Below are positions 32,839 through 44,400 of a stretch of 64,000 bases of DNA, in pieces (positions within the stretch are counted from its first letter, which is position 1; each line of letters opens with the position of its first letter). The notes beneath the pieces were generated by a model. It had not been told where the DNA came from, searched no databases, and saw nothing but the letters and a program-made list of their open reading frames with translations. This DNA comes from Chrysoporthe austroafricana (lineage: Eukaryota; Ascomycota; Sordariomycetes; Diaporthales; Cryphonectriaceae): NCBI GenBank assembly GCA_001051155.2, contig JYIP02000003.1, forward strand, positions 4,030,001 through 4,094,000, given 5' to 3'. The position numbers and the translations under genes are program-made.

Positions 32839-33673
32839 CTACCGCAGGGCCCAGATCCGGCTGTACTCGACCCAGCCGACGACACGCTTCGACCCGGCGC
32901 CCCCGCCGCCGCCCGCCCTCGGCCCCCGCGGCAACATCGGCCCCCGCGCGCCGACGATCCCGCGGCTCCTCCGCGCCGCGCTGCTCGCCCTCGCCGCGTG
33001 CCAGCTCCTCCGGTCGGGCGCCGTCGCGCTCGCCACGTGGCTCGCCTGGCTCCTTGTCACCGTGTTCGAGTTCGCCGCCTTCACCGCCCCGCCGCTCGCC
33101 TGCCACCTGCTCGTGCTGCTGGGCGCGTGCGCCGCCGCCGCCCTCGCCGCGTACTGGGCCGCGTGCGTCGCCGCCAACGCCGGCGCGGCGTATGCCGCCT
33201 GGCGCCGGCCCGCGGCGGTCTACGTGCTGGGGAAGGTCACGCCGTTCGGGGCGGCGGCGGCGGCGGCGGGCGCAGGCGTGGCGAGCGGGGGCGGTGCTGC
33301 GCTGGCCACAGTTCCAGCACCGGCACCGTTGCGCACGGCGGCTGCGGTCGCGGCCGGGTCGGTCCGGCGCACTGTGGCGGCCGCGGTGCCGGCGAGCACT
33401 GCGTCTGCGGTTGTTGCGGTGGCGGCCGCGGCCAGGCGCGTCGTCGTGTCGGCGGCGGTGGCGACGCGGGCCAGCACGGCTGGGGCGATGCCGCGCGCCA
33501 TGACGCCGTGGACGGCCCCCGCGCCAGAGGTCGGCACGTGCCCTGCGTACAGCGTCGAAACGGCGCCGTACCCGAAGAACAACGAGGTGGTGGCGACGGG
33601 GCACAAGGCGGTGACGGCCATCGTCAGGATCATGCACCCCCTCTCGCGCGCCATCAGACAGGCGTCGATCTGA
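32549..33673 (+). CDS. Ala/Pro-rich multi-pass membrane protein, unrecognised
   Basis: Single-exon frame of 374 residues. The first 130 residues are Pro/Arg/Thr-rich and hydrophilic (MNNPFSSTPFARGSH...), with an Ala-Asp repeat. Residues about 135-210 hold three close hydrophobic segments (LLRAALLALAACQLL, VALATWLAWLLVTVFEF, LVLLGACAAAALAAYWAACV), so a membrane location is likely. The C-terminal third is Ala/Val-rich with scattered Arg and ends in VVATGHKAVTAIVRIMHPLS. I recognise no family. A long antisense frame of similar length exists because of the GC bias; I chose this strand for the hydrophilic tail plus transmembrane pattern and the Met context. Composition is strongly GC-biased. Confidence 0.55.
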
Positions 33674-33923
33674 GCGGCGGGTACGCGCAGACAACAACAC
33701 CGACGTATAGAGACTTGCGTAGATGCAAGGCGCAGTGTAAGATACGCGCGCGGGTAAGGGGAAAAAGAAAATATATAGTTATGTCTGATGCAATACCATG
33801 GACACTCTCAAGTCTATCCTTTGCTGCGCGGCCCCAGTGATGATCGTAGAGAAAACCAGACCGCCCGTATGTGAGATAATACACAGAACACCGTTCCCCC
33901 ACGCACTCACTCGCCTTAGATAC
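33674..33923. other. Convergent 3' flanks
   Basis: 250 bases between the stops of the membrane-protein gene and the succinyl-CoA ligase gene. Nothing notable. Confidence 0.5.
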
Positions 33924-35653
33924 CTAGATACCCAGAGAGAACTCCACACCGACATCGATGTCCCGGGCTGTTTGTGGCTGTCAGCTTCCGCGGGCAAAGA
34001 GACCAGAAAAAAAAAAAAGGGGGGGGGGGGGGAAGGTTAAAGACCCCATTTTTAGGACCTTGGAGGGGTGCCCGGACCGCTCGGGGGCCCCCTGCGGGTC
34101 GGCGGTGGAAAAGATTTCTTTGCCNGGGGGGGGGGGGAGAAGGATAACGTACCCATCTTGACGACCTTGGAGAGCTGCACGGACCGCTCGGCGGCGCTCT
34201 GCAGGTCGTCGATGGAAAAGATCTTCATGCCGGAGTCGTTGATGAGGGCGTGGGCCTGCTCCATGTTGGTGCCCTGCAGGCGGGCGATGATGGGGATCTT
34301 GAGGTCGAGGGCCTTGACGGTGTTGATGAGGCCGTGGGCGATGGCGTCGCAGCGCACGATGCCGCCGAAGATGTTGACGAAGATGGCCGTGACCTTGGGG
34401 TCGCTGGTGATGAGCTCGAAGGCCTCCTTGATGGCGGCGGGCGTGGCGCCGCCGCCCACGTCGAGGAAGTTGGCCGGCTGGCCGCCGTTGAGCTTGATGA
34501 TGTCCATGGTGGCCATGGCCAGGCCGGCGCCGTTGACGAGGCAGCCGATGTCGCCGTCGAGCTTGATGAAGTTGAGCCCGGACTGCGCGGCGCGCACCTC
34601 GTCGGCGTCCTCCTGCGTGGTGTCGCGCCACGAGAAGACCTCCTTCTGGCGGAAGTCGGCGTTGTCGTCGAAGCCGAACTTGGCGTCCATGCACATGACC
34701 TTGTGGTCCGACGTCTCGGACAGCGGGTTGATCTCGATCTGCGTCGAGTCCTTCTCGCTGAAGATGCGGTAGAGCTTCTGGATGGTGTCCTTGGCCTCCT
34801 CGATGCACTGCTCGCTGAACCCGAGCTTGGTGGCGATGTCGCGGGCGATGTCGTCGGTGACGCCGACGTTGATGTCGATGTAGGTGGTGTGGATGGCGTC
34901 GGGGTTCTCCTTGGCGACGCCCTCGATGTCCATGCCGCCCTGGGAGGAGGAGACGATGACGGGGCCCTGGGAGGCGCGGTCCATGAGGACGGCGAGGTAG
35001 AACTCGCGGCGGGCGAACTTGCGCTCGCAGATGTAGACGGAGTTGCAGAGGCGGCCGGCGGCGCCGGTCTGCTTGGTGATGAGCTTGTGGCCGATCATCT
35101 GCTCGGCGAACATGCGGGCCTCGGTGGGCGAGTAGATGACGCGGACGCCGCCCTTGAGCCCGTTGTCGAACGAGCCCTTGCCGCGGCCGCCCGCGAGCAC
35201 CTGGGCCTTGATGACCATGTCCTCGCCGCCGATCTCCTTGGCGACCGCCTCGGCCTCGGCCGCCGACTTCGCGACCGCGCCCTTGGGGACGCCGATGCCG
35301 TACTGTTCCCGGGGGGAAAAAGAGGGGAGGGTTAACTCGTCAGCTCGATCCGCGGCGGGCGCAGGCCGCTCCGCGGGGGGGAGGGGGCTGGGCTGCATAC
35401 CTGGCGCAGGAGGTCGGCCGACAGGTACTCGTGGATGCTGAGATTGCGCCTCTGCTGGGCGAGGCCGGGGAGCCTGGCGGAGGGGGAGACCTGGCGATGG
35501 ACACGTAGAGTCAGCGGGCGTGTCGAGGGGATCTATGTCCTGTCCTGCTATCTCTCTCTTTCTCTATCTCTATCTTCCCCCAGCAGGGACGACACTTGCC
35601 TTGGGCGCGGCAAAGGCCGAGGCCAGGGCTCGGCTGCGGGCGAGCTTGTACAT
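33924..35653 (-). CDS. Succinyl-CoA ligase beta subunit, mitochondrial
   Basis: TCA-cycle enzyme subunit that grasps ADP/GDP and, with the alpha subunit, converts succinyl-CoA to succinate. Four exons (35600-35653, 35401-35490, 34153-35302, 33924-33967) give 445 residues, the usual length. Exon 1 encodes a mitochondrial presequence ([14 protein letters not shown]); exon 2 continues [14 protein letters not shown] and exon 3 [11 protein letters not shown]-grasp elements [22 protein letters not shown] and [14 protein letters not shown] are present, then the CoA-ligase part with [17 protein letters not shown] and [12 protein letters not shown]. The last 44-base exon restores [16 protein letters not shown]. 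Intron 1 has a GC donor (GCAAGT). The last intron contains an assembly artefact (N at 34125) that inflates its length. Confidence 0.95.
34008..34152. other. Assembly junction inside the last succinyl-CoA ligase intron
   Basis: A-run, G-run, then 34034-34123 repeats 34139-34229 (intron start plus exon sequence) with many errors, followed by N at 34125 and a G-run. Both copies share CGGACCGCTCGG and TGGAAAAGAT. The true intron is probably about 100 bases shorter than shown. Confidence 0.88.
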
Positions 35654-35926
35654 GGCGGAGGGGAGAAGGGGGGGGAGGATCAGCTAGGAACGGAGGAGGT
35701 AGGTAGGGGGGCACGCAGTGCTGCGAGGAGTGGTGGCGGCGCTGGAGGGGCGAGGCGAAAATCGCGTCGGGCTGACGAGGTTGAGGGTGAGTGAGGTTGG
35801 AGTCGCAAAGTAGCTCGTGCAGGGAATGACGGGCCCAGCAGCTGCCAAACTTGTTCCAGGCGGGCGCGGGCGGGTCCCCCTGCGCCAATAAGGTGCTGCG
35901 TGCTGTACTTGCTTTTGCTTGGCTTG

Positions 35927-35988
35927 GTACGTACCCAGCAGCTGGGTTCCTGCGATAAGCGATAAGGCCTCGCCTGCTGGGTACGTAC
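35927..35988. repeat. 15-bp perfect inverted repeat, 32-bp spacer
   Basis: GTACGTACCCAGCAG at 35927-35941 is matched by its exact reverse complement at 35974-35988. It lies about 275 bases upstream of the succinyl-CoA ligase start codon, so it could be a promoter operator or a hairpin; function is not known. Confidence 0.85.
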
Positions 35989-36255
35989 AGGACGAGGCGC
36001 TGCGCTGCCCTCGCCGATGAAAATGCATCTATCTCTTCTCTATCGGCCATAGTGCGTGCCGTAATAATATTCAGTGCTTACTATAGCACTAGACCCATGA
36101 CACAAGGGGCCGAGGTCTCTGGAGCCTCTCCGCCCTGGCGCGTCTTGGAGGGATGGCTCGAGTGTCTGTCTGTCTGTCTGTCTGTCTCATGGCGACGCTG
36201 TGCTGCCGTAGGTCCGCCTGGTGACATGAAGGGATCCTCTCGTTCGAAGCCAGCA

Positions 36256-36260
<5 letters not shown>

Positions 36261-36308
<48 letters not shown>
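36261..36308. repeat. (CT)n microsatellite
   Basis: About 24 TC dinucleotides with one TTT interruption. A shorter TC array is at about 37202-37231 and a CACACG array at 36891-36922. Confidence 0.9.
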
Positions 36309-37285
36309 CTCCCTAGCCGACCGCGTATGGCGCCAGGGTGACCATCTATCGCCATGGCTCCGCGCGTAGTACTACGCCCCGTCTCATCGGCGAGTAATGA
36401 CAGCATATTCACCTACTTCTGCATCTCCCGCACAGGGGACACAGGCAGCTGAACCGTACATTGCGCTTCCCCCCCCCCCCACACCGTGTCTCGATCGCGC
36501 CGCGGTATTTGACTTTCTTCTGCATGGCGCCTCTGGCTGCAGGGCACCCCGTCAGGTGAGCACGTAAGGGGACCGGCGGGGTCAGAGCCGCTCGGCCGTC
36601 GCAGCTGGGAAGATCCCCAGCCAGGGAGTGCGAGGGGCAAGGGTCCCGAGGGGCCATCCGATGGTGGCTCGCCTGCTTGCTTTGCTCGTCGCAAGTCAGG
36701 CCCAACCCGGCGCGCCCTCCGCCTAGCCCCGTCCTGGGAATTGAAGCGATGGTGATCGTTTCGTCTGGAGGGGCGGCGGGAGGGGCGGGCTGGCGCCGGC
36801 GATCTTGCCTGCATCCAACCCGCGCACACAGGACGCCATTGGCTACGCGCGCAGAGTATAATCGGCTGACGGTCAGAGGTTCTCACACCCGCACACACGC
36901 ACACACGCACACACGCACACACCAACACCCGTGTGTGCCTCCCAACCTTCTTCTGGGGAGGGGGGCCACCCTGCCCTGCCCTGCCTCTCAGATCCGATCT
37001 GGCCTCGGTGGATCCGCGGCTCGCTCTCACGGCGGGGAAAGCCCCCGGGGAAAAGGATAGGATCTGGAATCTCGTGGGATGTGGGCAGCACAGCCCGCGC
37101 CCATCCCACACGGCCACAAGGGTCCCCTTTGACAGCCCGCCGCGCACGCTCTCTCTGGCCATCAGACGACGACGGACGGCATTATAATCCCCAGGCCTGC
37201 CTCTCTCTCTGTCTCTCTCTCTCTCTCTCTGTCGCCCACGACTCGCTCCGCCGTGGTGGTTATGCTCGGCCTGCGCTCTCCTCCC

Positions 37286-37562
37286 GCGAGGGTGCCATCG
37301 AGTCCCGGGACTGCCTGAACGACACGAAGAGGAAAGAAAAAGGAAAAAAAAAAAAAAAAAAAANTTTTTTTCCTTCTTCTTACCTCCCCGTGTCCCTCTA
37401 GCCGTTCTGGGACTCGCTTGTACCCTCGTGGGCGGAGTGCGACGGCCGAGTATGACCGCCCCGGCGGGGCCCCCCCCCCCGGAGGGGGCCACAAGGCCCG
37501 GGAAGAACCTGAAAAAAAAGAAGAGAAAAAAAAAAAGAAAAAAAAAAAAAAAAAAAAAAAGA
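37286..37562. other. Assembly junction upstream of the P450 start
   Basis: 37286-37350 ends in poly(A), then N at 37364, a T-run and unrelated sequence. 37482-37545 then repeats 37286-37350 in degraded form (both read GAGGG.GCCA...CCCGGGA...CCTGAA...AAGA) and ends in poly(A) directly before the P450 ATG. The two copies are probably one locus. Confidence 0.75.
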
Positions 37563-39438
37563 ATGCTCCTGCGAGACCTCCTCGGCCTCGGGCCCGCGTA
37601 CCTGGCCGCCCTGGTCCTCCTCCCGGTCGTCCTGTGGTTCGTCGTGGTGCCCCGGTACGTGACCTACCGGCTCCGCCGGGCGGGCGGCGTCCGGGCGCAC
37701 GTCGTCGCCACGAACCCGCTCACGGCGCTGCCGTGGTTCCTGAGCGCCGGCGTCAAGCACAGCCAGGACCGGCTGCTGGACTTCTTCGGCGAGCTGTACG
37801 CGCGCGCCCCCGCGGGGTGCCCCAACTGCGCCGAGATCTCCGTCACCGGCAACCTGCGCTACATCATCACGCGCGAGCCCGAGCACGTCAAGGCGGTCCT
37901 CGCGGCGCGCTTCGCCGACTTCGGCAAGGGCGAGCAGTTCCACGCCACCTGGAGCCCCTTCCTCGGCGACAGCATCTTCACCACCGACGGCCGCCTGTGG
38001 CACGAGAGCCGCGGGCTCATCCGCCCCATGTTCGTCCGCGAGAAGGTCTCGGACCTGCTCATCCTCGAGCGCTGGACCCAGGCCATGCTGGCCCAGATGC
38101 CCCCCGCCGGCGACACCGTCGAGATGCAGGACCTGTTCTACCGCATGACCCTCGACGTCACCACCGACTTCCTGCTCGGCTCGAGCGTCGACAGCCTCCA
38201 TAAGTGAGTGAGCCCGCCTGGCCGCCCGCCAGGCTTCTTTTCCCGCCGTCCCTGTCGCTGACTATCGTCCGTCCAGCCCCAAGCACGAGTTCGTCGGTGC
38301 CTTCACCGACGTCCAGAGGCAGCAGATGATGCTTGCCATCCTATAGTACGTCGCGGATAGAGAACAGTAGCCCTCGACTGTTGCCTGCAGGCAGCATGTG
38401 TGTATGTCCACCGGGCTTACCCCCCCTCCCCCAAAACAGCCCCCTCCGCGCCTTCATCCCGAAGGGCAAGTACAAGCGCGGCATCAAGACGATCGAGCGG
38501 TTCATGGCGCCCTACATCGAGCAGGCCCTCGCCATGCACCCGGAGGACCTCGAGAAGCTGTCCAAGTCGGACAAGGACTGCACATTCCTGCACCAGATCG
38601 CCCGGTACAGCCGCAACCCCAAGGTCCTACGGTAGGTATTCCCTCCCAAAATTTTCCGCTGAAGGAGCCCCCTTTCCTCTCTGACGCCCCCCCCCCCCGA
38701 ACAGCGACCAGATCATGGCCATCCTCCTGGCGGGGCGCGATACCACGGCCGCGACGCTGTCGTGGTGCGTCTACGAGCTCGCGCGCCACCCGGCGGCCTG
38801 GGCCCGGCTGCGCGCCGACGTGCTGGCGACGGTCGGCCCCTCCCGCGCCCCGACCTACGCCGACCTCAAGGGCATGGCGTACCTGACCCACACGCTCAAC
38901 GAGACCCTGCGCCTGTACCCGGCCGTGCCGTACAACCTGCGCGCGGCCCTCGAGGACAGCGCGCTGCCCGGGGCTCCCGGGCGCCCGCCCATCGGCTGCC
39001 GCCGCGGCGACATCGTCGTCTACAGCACCCTCGCCATGCAACGCCGCCCGGACCTCTACCCGCCCGCCGGCGACGGCTTCGCCGACCCGGCCGTCTTCAG
39101 CCCCGAGCGCTGGGACCGCTGGACACCCAAGCCGTGGCAGTTTGTCCCGTTCAACGGGGGGCCGAGGATATGCGTGGGCCAGAACTTCGCCGTACGTCTG
39201 CCTCCACTCCAAGATCCCGAGGTGCTTCCTCCCTCTCCCCCTCCCCAAACCGCTAACGTTCAGACCCCTCTCCTCGTAGATGACCGAAATGGCCTACTGC
39301 ATGGTCCGCCTGCTCCAGAAGTACGACCGGCTCGAGTACCGCGGCGACTGGTACGCCCAGTGCCACAAGGCCGAGATCGTTGGCTGCCCGGGCGACGGCG
39401 TCCCTGTGGCGTTCCACGAGGCGGAAGAGGGCGCCTGA
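37563..39438 (+). CDS. Cytochrome P450, CYP52-like (alkane/fatty-acid hydroxylase type)
   Basis: Five exons (37563-38203, 38277-38345, 38440-38631, 38705-39191, 39280-39438) give 515 residues. An N-terminal membrane anchor (YLAALVLLPVVLWFVVV) sits at about residues 12-30. P450 landmarks: helix C WHESRGLIRPMF, helix I ILLAGRDTTAATLSW (about residue 311), helix K ETLRLYP, FSPERW and the haem loop FVPFNGGPRICVGQNFA with the ligand Cys near residue 456. The FNGGPRIC form is characteristic of CYP52 and related families that hydroxylate n-alkanes and fatty acids at the omega end; the actual substrate is not shown. Introns of 73, 94, 73 and 88 nt all preserve frame. The leader directly before the ATG is an assembly artefact, so the start rests on the anchor helix. 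Confidence 0.92.
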
Positions 39439-39962
39439 GGCCCTGGAGGCTTGGGGCGCCGCGCGCCACGAGCCTGGATGCGATCTTGTGATGACACTGT
39501 CCTTCTTCTTAGCGATTTCTTTCTGTATGGACATGAATCTGAATTTTTTTTTTCTGAGAGTGAAATTCGCGGGCCGGGCTGCCCAGCTGAGTGAGAGCCA
39601 AGATGTTGGCATGGAAACGAGAGCTATAGGGATATATATGCATTGTGATACTATAATCTAAGTGCTACAGCGGGGAGCGTGACAGGGGCAACCCAGCCCC
39701 ACAGCGGCTCATTCCGAGCCACCAGTTCGCCTTCGATAAGAGACGTCAACTACCTTATCGTGTATTTTTCGCACGTTCAACCCCAGAGAGCACCATCTCA
39801 GCCACGCCAGTCGTACATACACATCGTCAACATCGGACCCTAAAGCCATCCGCGTGTGAAGAAACGCCCAGACAAGGCTACTAGACAGGAGAAGGAGGAA
39901 AAAACTCAAAAACTTCTCAGCGGTTCTCACAGATCGTCGAACCAAAAAATCTCACCACGACG
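39439..39962. other. Spacer between the P450 and the small basic protein gene
   Basis: 3' flank of the P450, then leader/promoter of the next gene on the same strand. No gene seen. Confidence 0.5.
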
Positions 39963-40553
39963 ATGGCCACCCCAAAGCCGGGCGGCAGCGCCCTCCCCTC
40001 GGCCAAGGACCACGCCGCCACCGTGAACAGGATAAACCTGCTCCTCGCGAGACACCAGAACACGATCGGCGCCCTCAAGCGGCGCACGCAGCCGTCCGCA
40101 GCCAAGCCGTCACCACCCGCCGCCAGCGGCGACGGTAAGAAGCCGCCCAAGGCAAGCTTCTCGTCCCTCGCCGGCGCCAGGGCGGCCTCCTCCTCCGCAG
40201 CAGCCACCAACCCGCCCGGCGGCAGACACGCCCCGGCGCCGCGCGACGACAATGACGCCCTCGACGTCGTGGCCGACGGCGCGGGCGTCGGGTTCGTGCC
40301 GGCCGGGAGAGAGGCGCAGGACACGGCGCAGTCGGCCGGGACGCGGGACCTGAGGGGGAGGCTGCTGGGTAAGCGAGCGCGGGAGCAGAGGGAGGAGGCG
40401 GCGGCGCGGCAGAAGAAGAAGAAAGGGAGGGTGGTGGGCGGGGGGGAGAGCAGCGATGAGGACGAGGGGCGGAGTAAGATCGGGAAGGCGAGGGCGGGGA
40501 GGCAGAAGGGGCCGAAGAAGGGGGGGAAGCAAGCGGGCTCTGGCGAGGAGTGA
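39963..40553 (+). CDS. Small basic protein, possibly DUF3245 family
   Basis: Single exon, 196 residues. The N-terminus is a short helix (KDHAATVNRINLLLARHQNTIGAL), followed by an Ala/Pro/Ser-rich linker, then the conserved-looking VGFVPAGREAQDTAQSAGTRDLRGRLLGKR, and a Lys/Arg-rich tail with an acidic SSDEDEG patch. This order resembles the fungal DUF3245 family, of unknown function; I assign it from memory with moderate confidence. The basic C-terminus suggests a nuclear or nucleolar location by inference. A GGTAAGCG inside the frame could be a splice donor, but the conserved block reads straight through it. Confidence 0.65.
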   Translation: MATPKPGGSALPSAKDHAATVNRINLLLARHQNTIGALKRRTQPSAAKPSPPAASGDGKKPPKASFSSLAGARAASSSAAATNPPGGRHAPAPRDDNDALDVVADGAGVGFVPAGREAQDTAQSAGTRDLRGRLLGKRAREQREEAAARQKKKKGRVVGGGESSDEDEGRSKIGKARAGRQKGPKKGGKQAGSGEE

Positions 40554-40976
40554 AGGGTGGGGACGATCTGGGTGGTTCTGAGGCGCGTATGGGATGGCTG
40601 GAGGGTCGAAATGTCTCTGGGAGACGCCACCCCGGTGTTGTGGTGAGGGTGTGCTTGAGCGTCTGCTGTGAGCCGATCGCCATAGTGCAGCCATTGTTGG
40701 GACCCAAAACAATGACACGACCCTGACTTTCAACCGACAATCAGAGGCTATGTAGCTCCGACGTAGAGTTCAGCGCATAATCTCACTCCTATTCCAACGT
40801 TCACCCTAATAGAGACATATGCGTCGGGCAAACAGTGCTGTAGTTGTAGCTTTTTTCGATTCTTTTGCCGTCCTTTTTGCATCATAGACAATGTCTTGGT
40901 TGGTGTAGCTGGCGTCGACACCAAAACGAGAAAAGGGTTGGAAGAATTCTACCTTTCGTGTGTATGACTCTCTCTC

Positions 40977-41027
<51 letters not shown>

Positions 41028-41428
41028 ACAAGAGGATCATACCACAGGTCCAAGAGACGGATCCAGAGCGTTCCTGACCCGAAATTTTGGAAATGGCAAA
41101 CAGGAGAATACAGATAACGCTTTGTCATTACTCTCACACCTCTCAACGTCATATAAAACTATGTTCTAAAGAGAATCGTCATCAAAAACCCTATACCGTT
41201 CCCGCCCCACCGCCGTGGAGGCTCTTTTGCTCGCTCGCTCGCTATGAAATGCCCTCCATCCGGATATTCAATCAAAGAGAAACGGATACTCATCGTGGTA
41301 ATCGTCACACAGAAGAAGAAGAATGAACCCAGTCCGCCATCGTCCCAAGACACCATGCCATCTAGACGCCCCCCCCCCCCATCCGTCGTGCAGCCATCCC
41401 GTCCATGTCAGCCAAACAACCAGAACCC
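40554..41428. other. Convergent 3' flanks with (TG)n
   Basis: 875 bases between convergent stops. The (TG)23 microsatellite is the only clear element. Confidence 0.5.
40981..41026. repeat. (TG)23 microsatellite
   Basis: Uninterrupted TG dinucleotides between convergent genes. Confidence 0.97.
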
Positions 41429-44400
41429 CTAGCCCTCGTACAGTACGACCTCGCTGCCCTCGCTGCCCTCGCCGGGGGTCACCCCGCCGTCGGACGTTGC
41501 ATGCCCTAACCCACTGATATCACTCTCTGAGCCTGTAATGATACTGCTGCCGACGGCGCTCTCTGTCCAGTCGCTACCTGTATCAGAGTACATCCCATCG
41601 CCCCGTTCCTCTGAAGGTGTGTATTCGCCTGACTGCAGGTCAGACTGTGTGTACTTGCTCGACTGCAGCTCAGAGTGCGTGTACTCTGAGCCCGTGATCG
41701 TCCCCGTGCCACTGTGCACACTTGACCGCCGCAGTGTTCCGGCCTCGCTCTGTGCATCGCTATATGTGTCGTAGTAATTCCCATTAGGGTCCTCAGACAC
41801 AACACTAGCATCGGGCGCGGCAGCATTAGGCGCAGCGAGGACGACCTCGCCACCGTGGTGTTCGTTTTCTTGCTCTTCCAGTTCTTCCTCGTCGCTCTCC
41901 CTAAGCGCGACAACGTCCAGGTTGACGTTCTCCTTGTCGCCCTCGTCACTATGACGTAGTTCGCCATAGCCCTTCTTGTTCGTCCGCGTCCGCCCAGCCC
42001 AACTGCCCTGCCTGAATACGCCCGCGCCCCCGATTGTCTTGACGCTCTGGCTCCTCTTGAAGGCCGCGCCCGTGTTTGCAGTGCTCTTGAAGCCAGAATT
42101 CTTAATTTGGCTGAGAGAGAGGATGCGACGGGCCTGCTGTTGGCCATTGAGGGCAGACTGCGGATCGAGTCCGTTGCGGTTGGAGTTCAGCGCCGTCTTG
42201 ACCGCGACGGTGTGGTGGGCCTTGGGTGTGGCTTGCTTTGATTCGGTTTCCGCCTCTTCCGTTTCGGCAACTGGCTTCTGGGAGCCAACCCGCTTACGAC
42301 TCATCACATCGCGAGCGGCCTTCTTGCTCGACTTTGCCATGAGAAGCAGCCGTGACTGGTCCATGACCCCCTCGAGGATACGTCGCTCGAGGCCCTCCGC
42401 GCGTTGTTCCATCTCATAGAGCTCCTCACGCCGGATATTGAGCGCGGTCTCAAGTGAGGACACGTCACCAGTCAGACTGACCTTCTGCCGGACAAGACTC
42501 TCCTGTTCCACCCTAAGGCTCACGATGCTCCGTCTCAGCCGCTCCTCCTCGGCTTGTAGACTGGCGACGGTAGCTTCCGCCTCGTCCCTCTGCACCGTGC
42601 GGCGCTCCAGCTCAAGCATTGTCTCGTGAAGGTTGGATTCCACGTCCTTCAGGGTCTTTTGTTTGTCCTCGTGGTCATCAGCGATGCGCTGGGTCTGCGT
42701 TGCGAGGAAAGCAGAAAGCTCGGTCGCCGTCGCAATGACCTGTTGGTGGACCTTGTCAAGGGTGCTCAGCTGCTCGAAAGCCTTGTCGGCGGACTGAGTG
42801 TGGTCGACGAGTCTGTCGAGCTTCTCGTGAACGTGGCTGTCATCGTATTTCTCAGGCGGTGGAGGAAGCATGAGCGGTTCCGGTTTGGCCTCGTCGATCT
42901 TCTGGCCTATCTTCTCCTCGATCTCAGAGATGGAGGCCTTGGAATGCTCGAAGTGCTGGCCGACCGTCTCTAGGACACTCTGGACAGCCTCAAGGATCTT
43001 TGGTTGATACTCATTGACTTGCCCCTGAAGTCCTTCAAACGCTCCCATGGCCTCCTTGACTTGGTCACGGGTCTGAGCATGCTCGGACTTGTTTTGAGTG
43101 TGGTTGTCATCCGTCTTCAGGACCAGGTCCTCGACGTGCGTAAAGACCGTCTTTGAAGCCTCTTCCATCTTCTCGAGGGACTCGGTGACGGTCGAACCGA
43201 GAGTATCGATAAGACTCTTCAGCTCTTCGGCCACAGCCTTCGTGCCAATGACAGCCCCTTCGAGGACCTCGTCGCGAGCCTCGCCCGTCTTGCTGCGCTC
43301 GTCCATGACAGTCTGAAATTCTTCGTACTTGGCAATCACCTCGTCGATGCGCTCGTCGATCTTAGTGCGCAGGGTTTCGGTCGTCTGCTCGAGTTTCTCG
43401 TCCGTCTCGAGCTTCGCCCCGACCACACCAGCCTTGGACTCGTCGAACTCGGTCTTCATGGCTTCGAACATCACCTTGAGGTCGGAATGGACGTTTGCGT
43501 TCTGCCCAACTGTCTCGCTCAAGATCTCCAATGACTTGCTCAAGCCCTCGACACCGGTGATGCCGTGCTCGAGCTTCTCCTTGACAAGGGTCTGCATTTC
43601 CTCGAGGAACGTCTTGACCTCCGTCACACGTTCGCCAACGCCCACCGTCTCGGCTTGACGTTCTTCGAATTGCTTCGCGTTCTCCTCGGCGTGCTGGCCT
43701 GACAGCTCCCTGAGTTCGGTTGCGTGCTTTTCGGCCGCCTCCTTCAATTCCGCGGCATGCTTTTCTGCGGCCTCCTTGAACTCGGCGGCTTGCTTGTCGG
43801 AGATTTCTTTGAATTCCTTCACCAGCGATTCGAGCCTCTCAAGATCATCTTTCGTGGAAAGAGAGGCAATGTCCGACTTGACCATCTGCTCAACCACCCC
43901 TTTGACGTCCAGACAGACAGCCTCAATGGCATCCGTATCCGTCTTCGTCACCTTCTCGGGGTCTTCGAGCTGCTTCTCATGGCGCTCCTTCATTTCGTCG
44001 AAGGCACCAACAACCTGGGTAACAAGCGACTCCACAGCCTTGGCGTCTTCACGGTGGGCGAGCTTCTCGAGCTGCTCAGTCAGACCGCCAAGACTCTCCT
44101 TTGTCTCAAGTAAGAGAACTTCGAGGGCGTCGACGTGGTCTTTTCGGACTGCCTGCTCTCCGTCCATAAGTTCATCCAAACGTGCCTTGGTGTTTCGAAG
44201 AATGGTCTCAATAGCCTCAACATCTTCCTTCGTCGCAGCGTCTGTAGAGACGGGGGCATCTCTCGTCGTGGCGGCAGTGGGCTCTGTGCTGGCAATCTCT
44301 GCGACCTGCTCCTTGATGCTGTGTAGCATGTCTTCCATGAGGACTATGTCGTCTTTGGAAAGAGAAGGACCAGAGTCAGATGCAGCCGGGACCGGGCTCG

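Larger units (their letters stand above)
35654..37562. other. Divergent region between succinyl-CoA ligase and the P450
   Basis: 1.9 kb with no convincing gene. It holds a 15-bp inverted repeat, CT and CA-type microsatellites and the assembly junction near 37364. Both promoters should lie here; the P450-proximal part is unreliable sequence. Confidence 0.5.

Noticed and set aside
32531..33700. 389-codon frame opposite the Ala/Pro-rich membrane protein
   Set aside because: Arg/Gly-rich low complexity; the plus strand shows membrane segments and a plausible start. Not fully excluded.
34250..35335. 361-codon plus-strand frame opposite succinyl-CoA ligase
   Set aside because: Repetitive Asp/Val/Leu composition, shadow of the enzyme exon.
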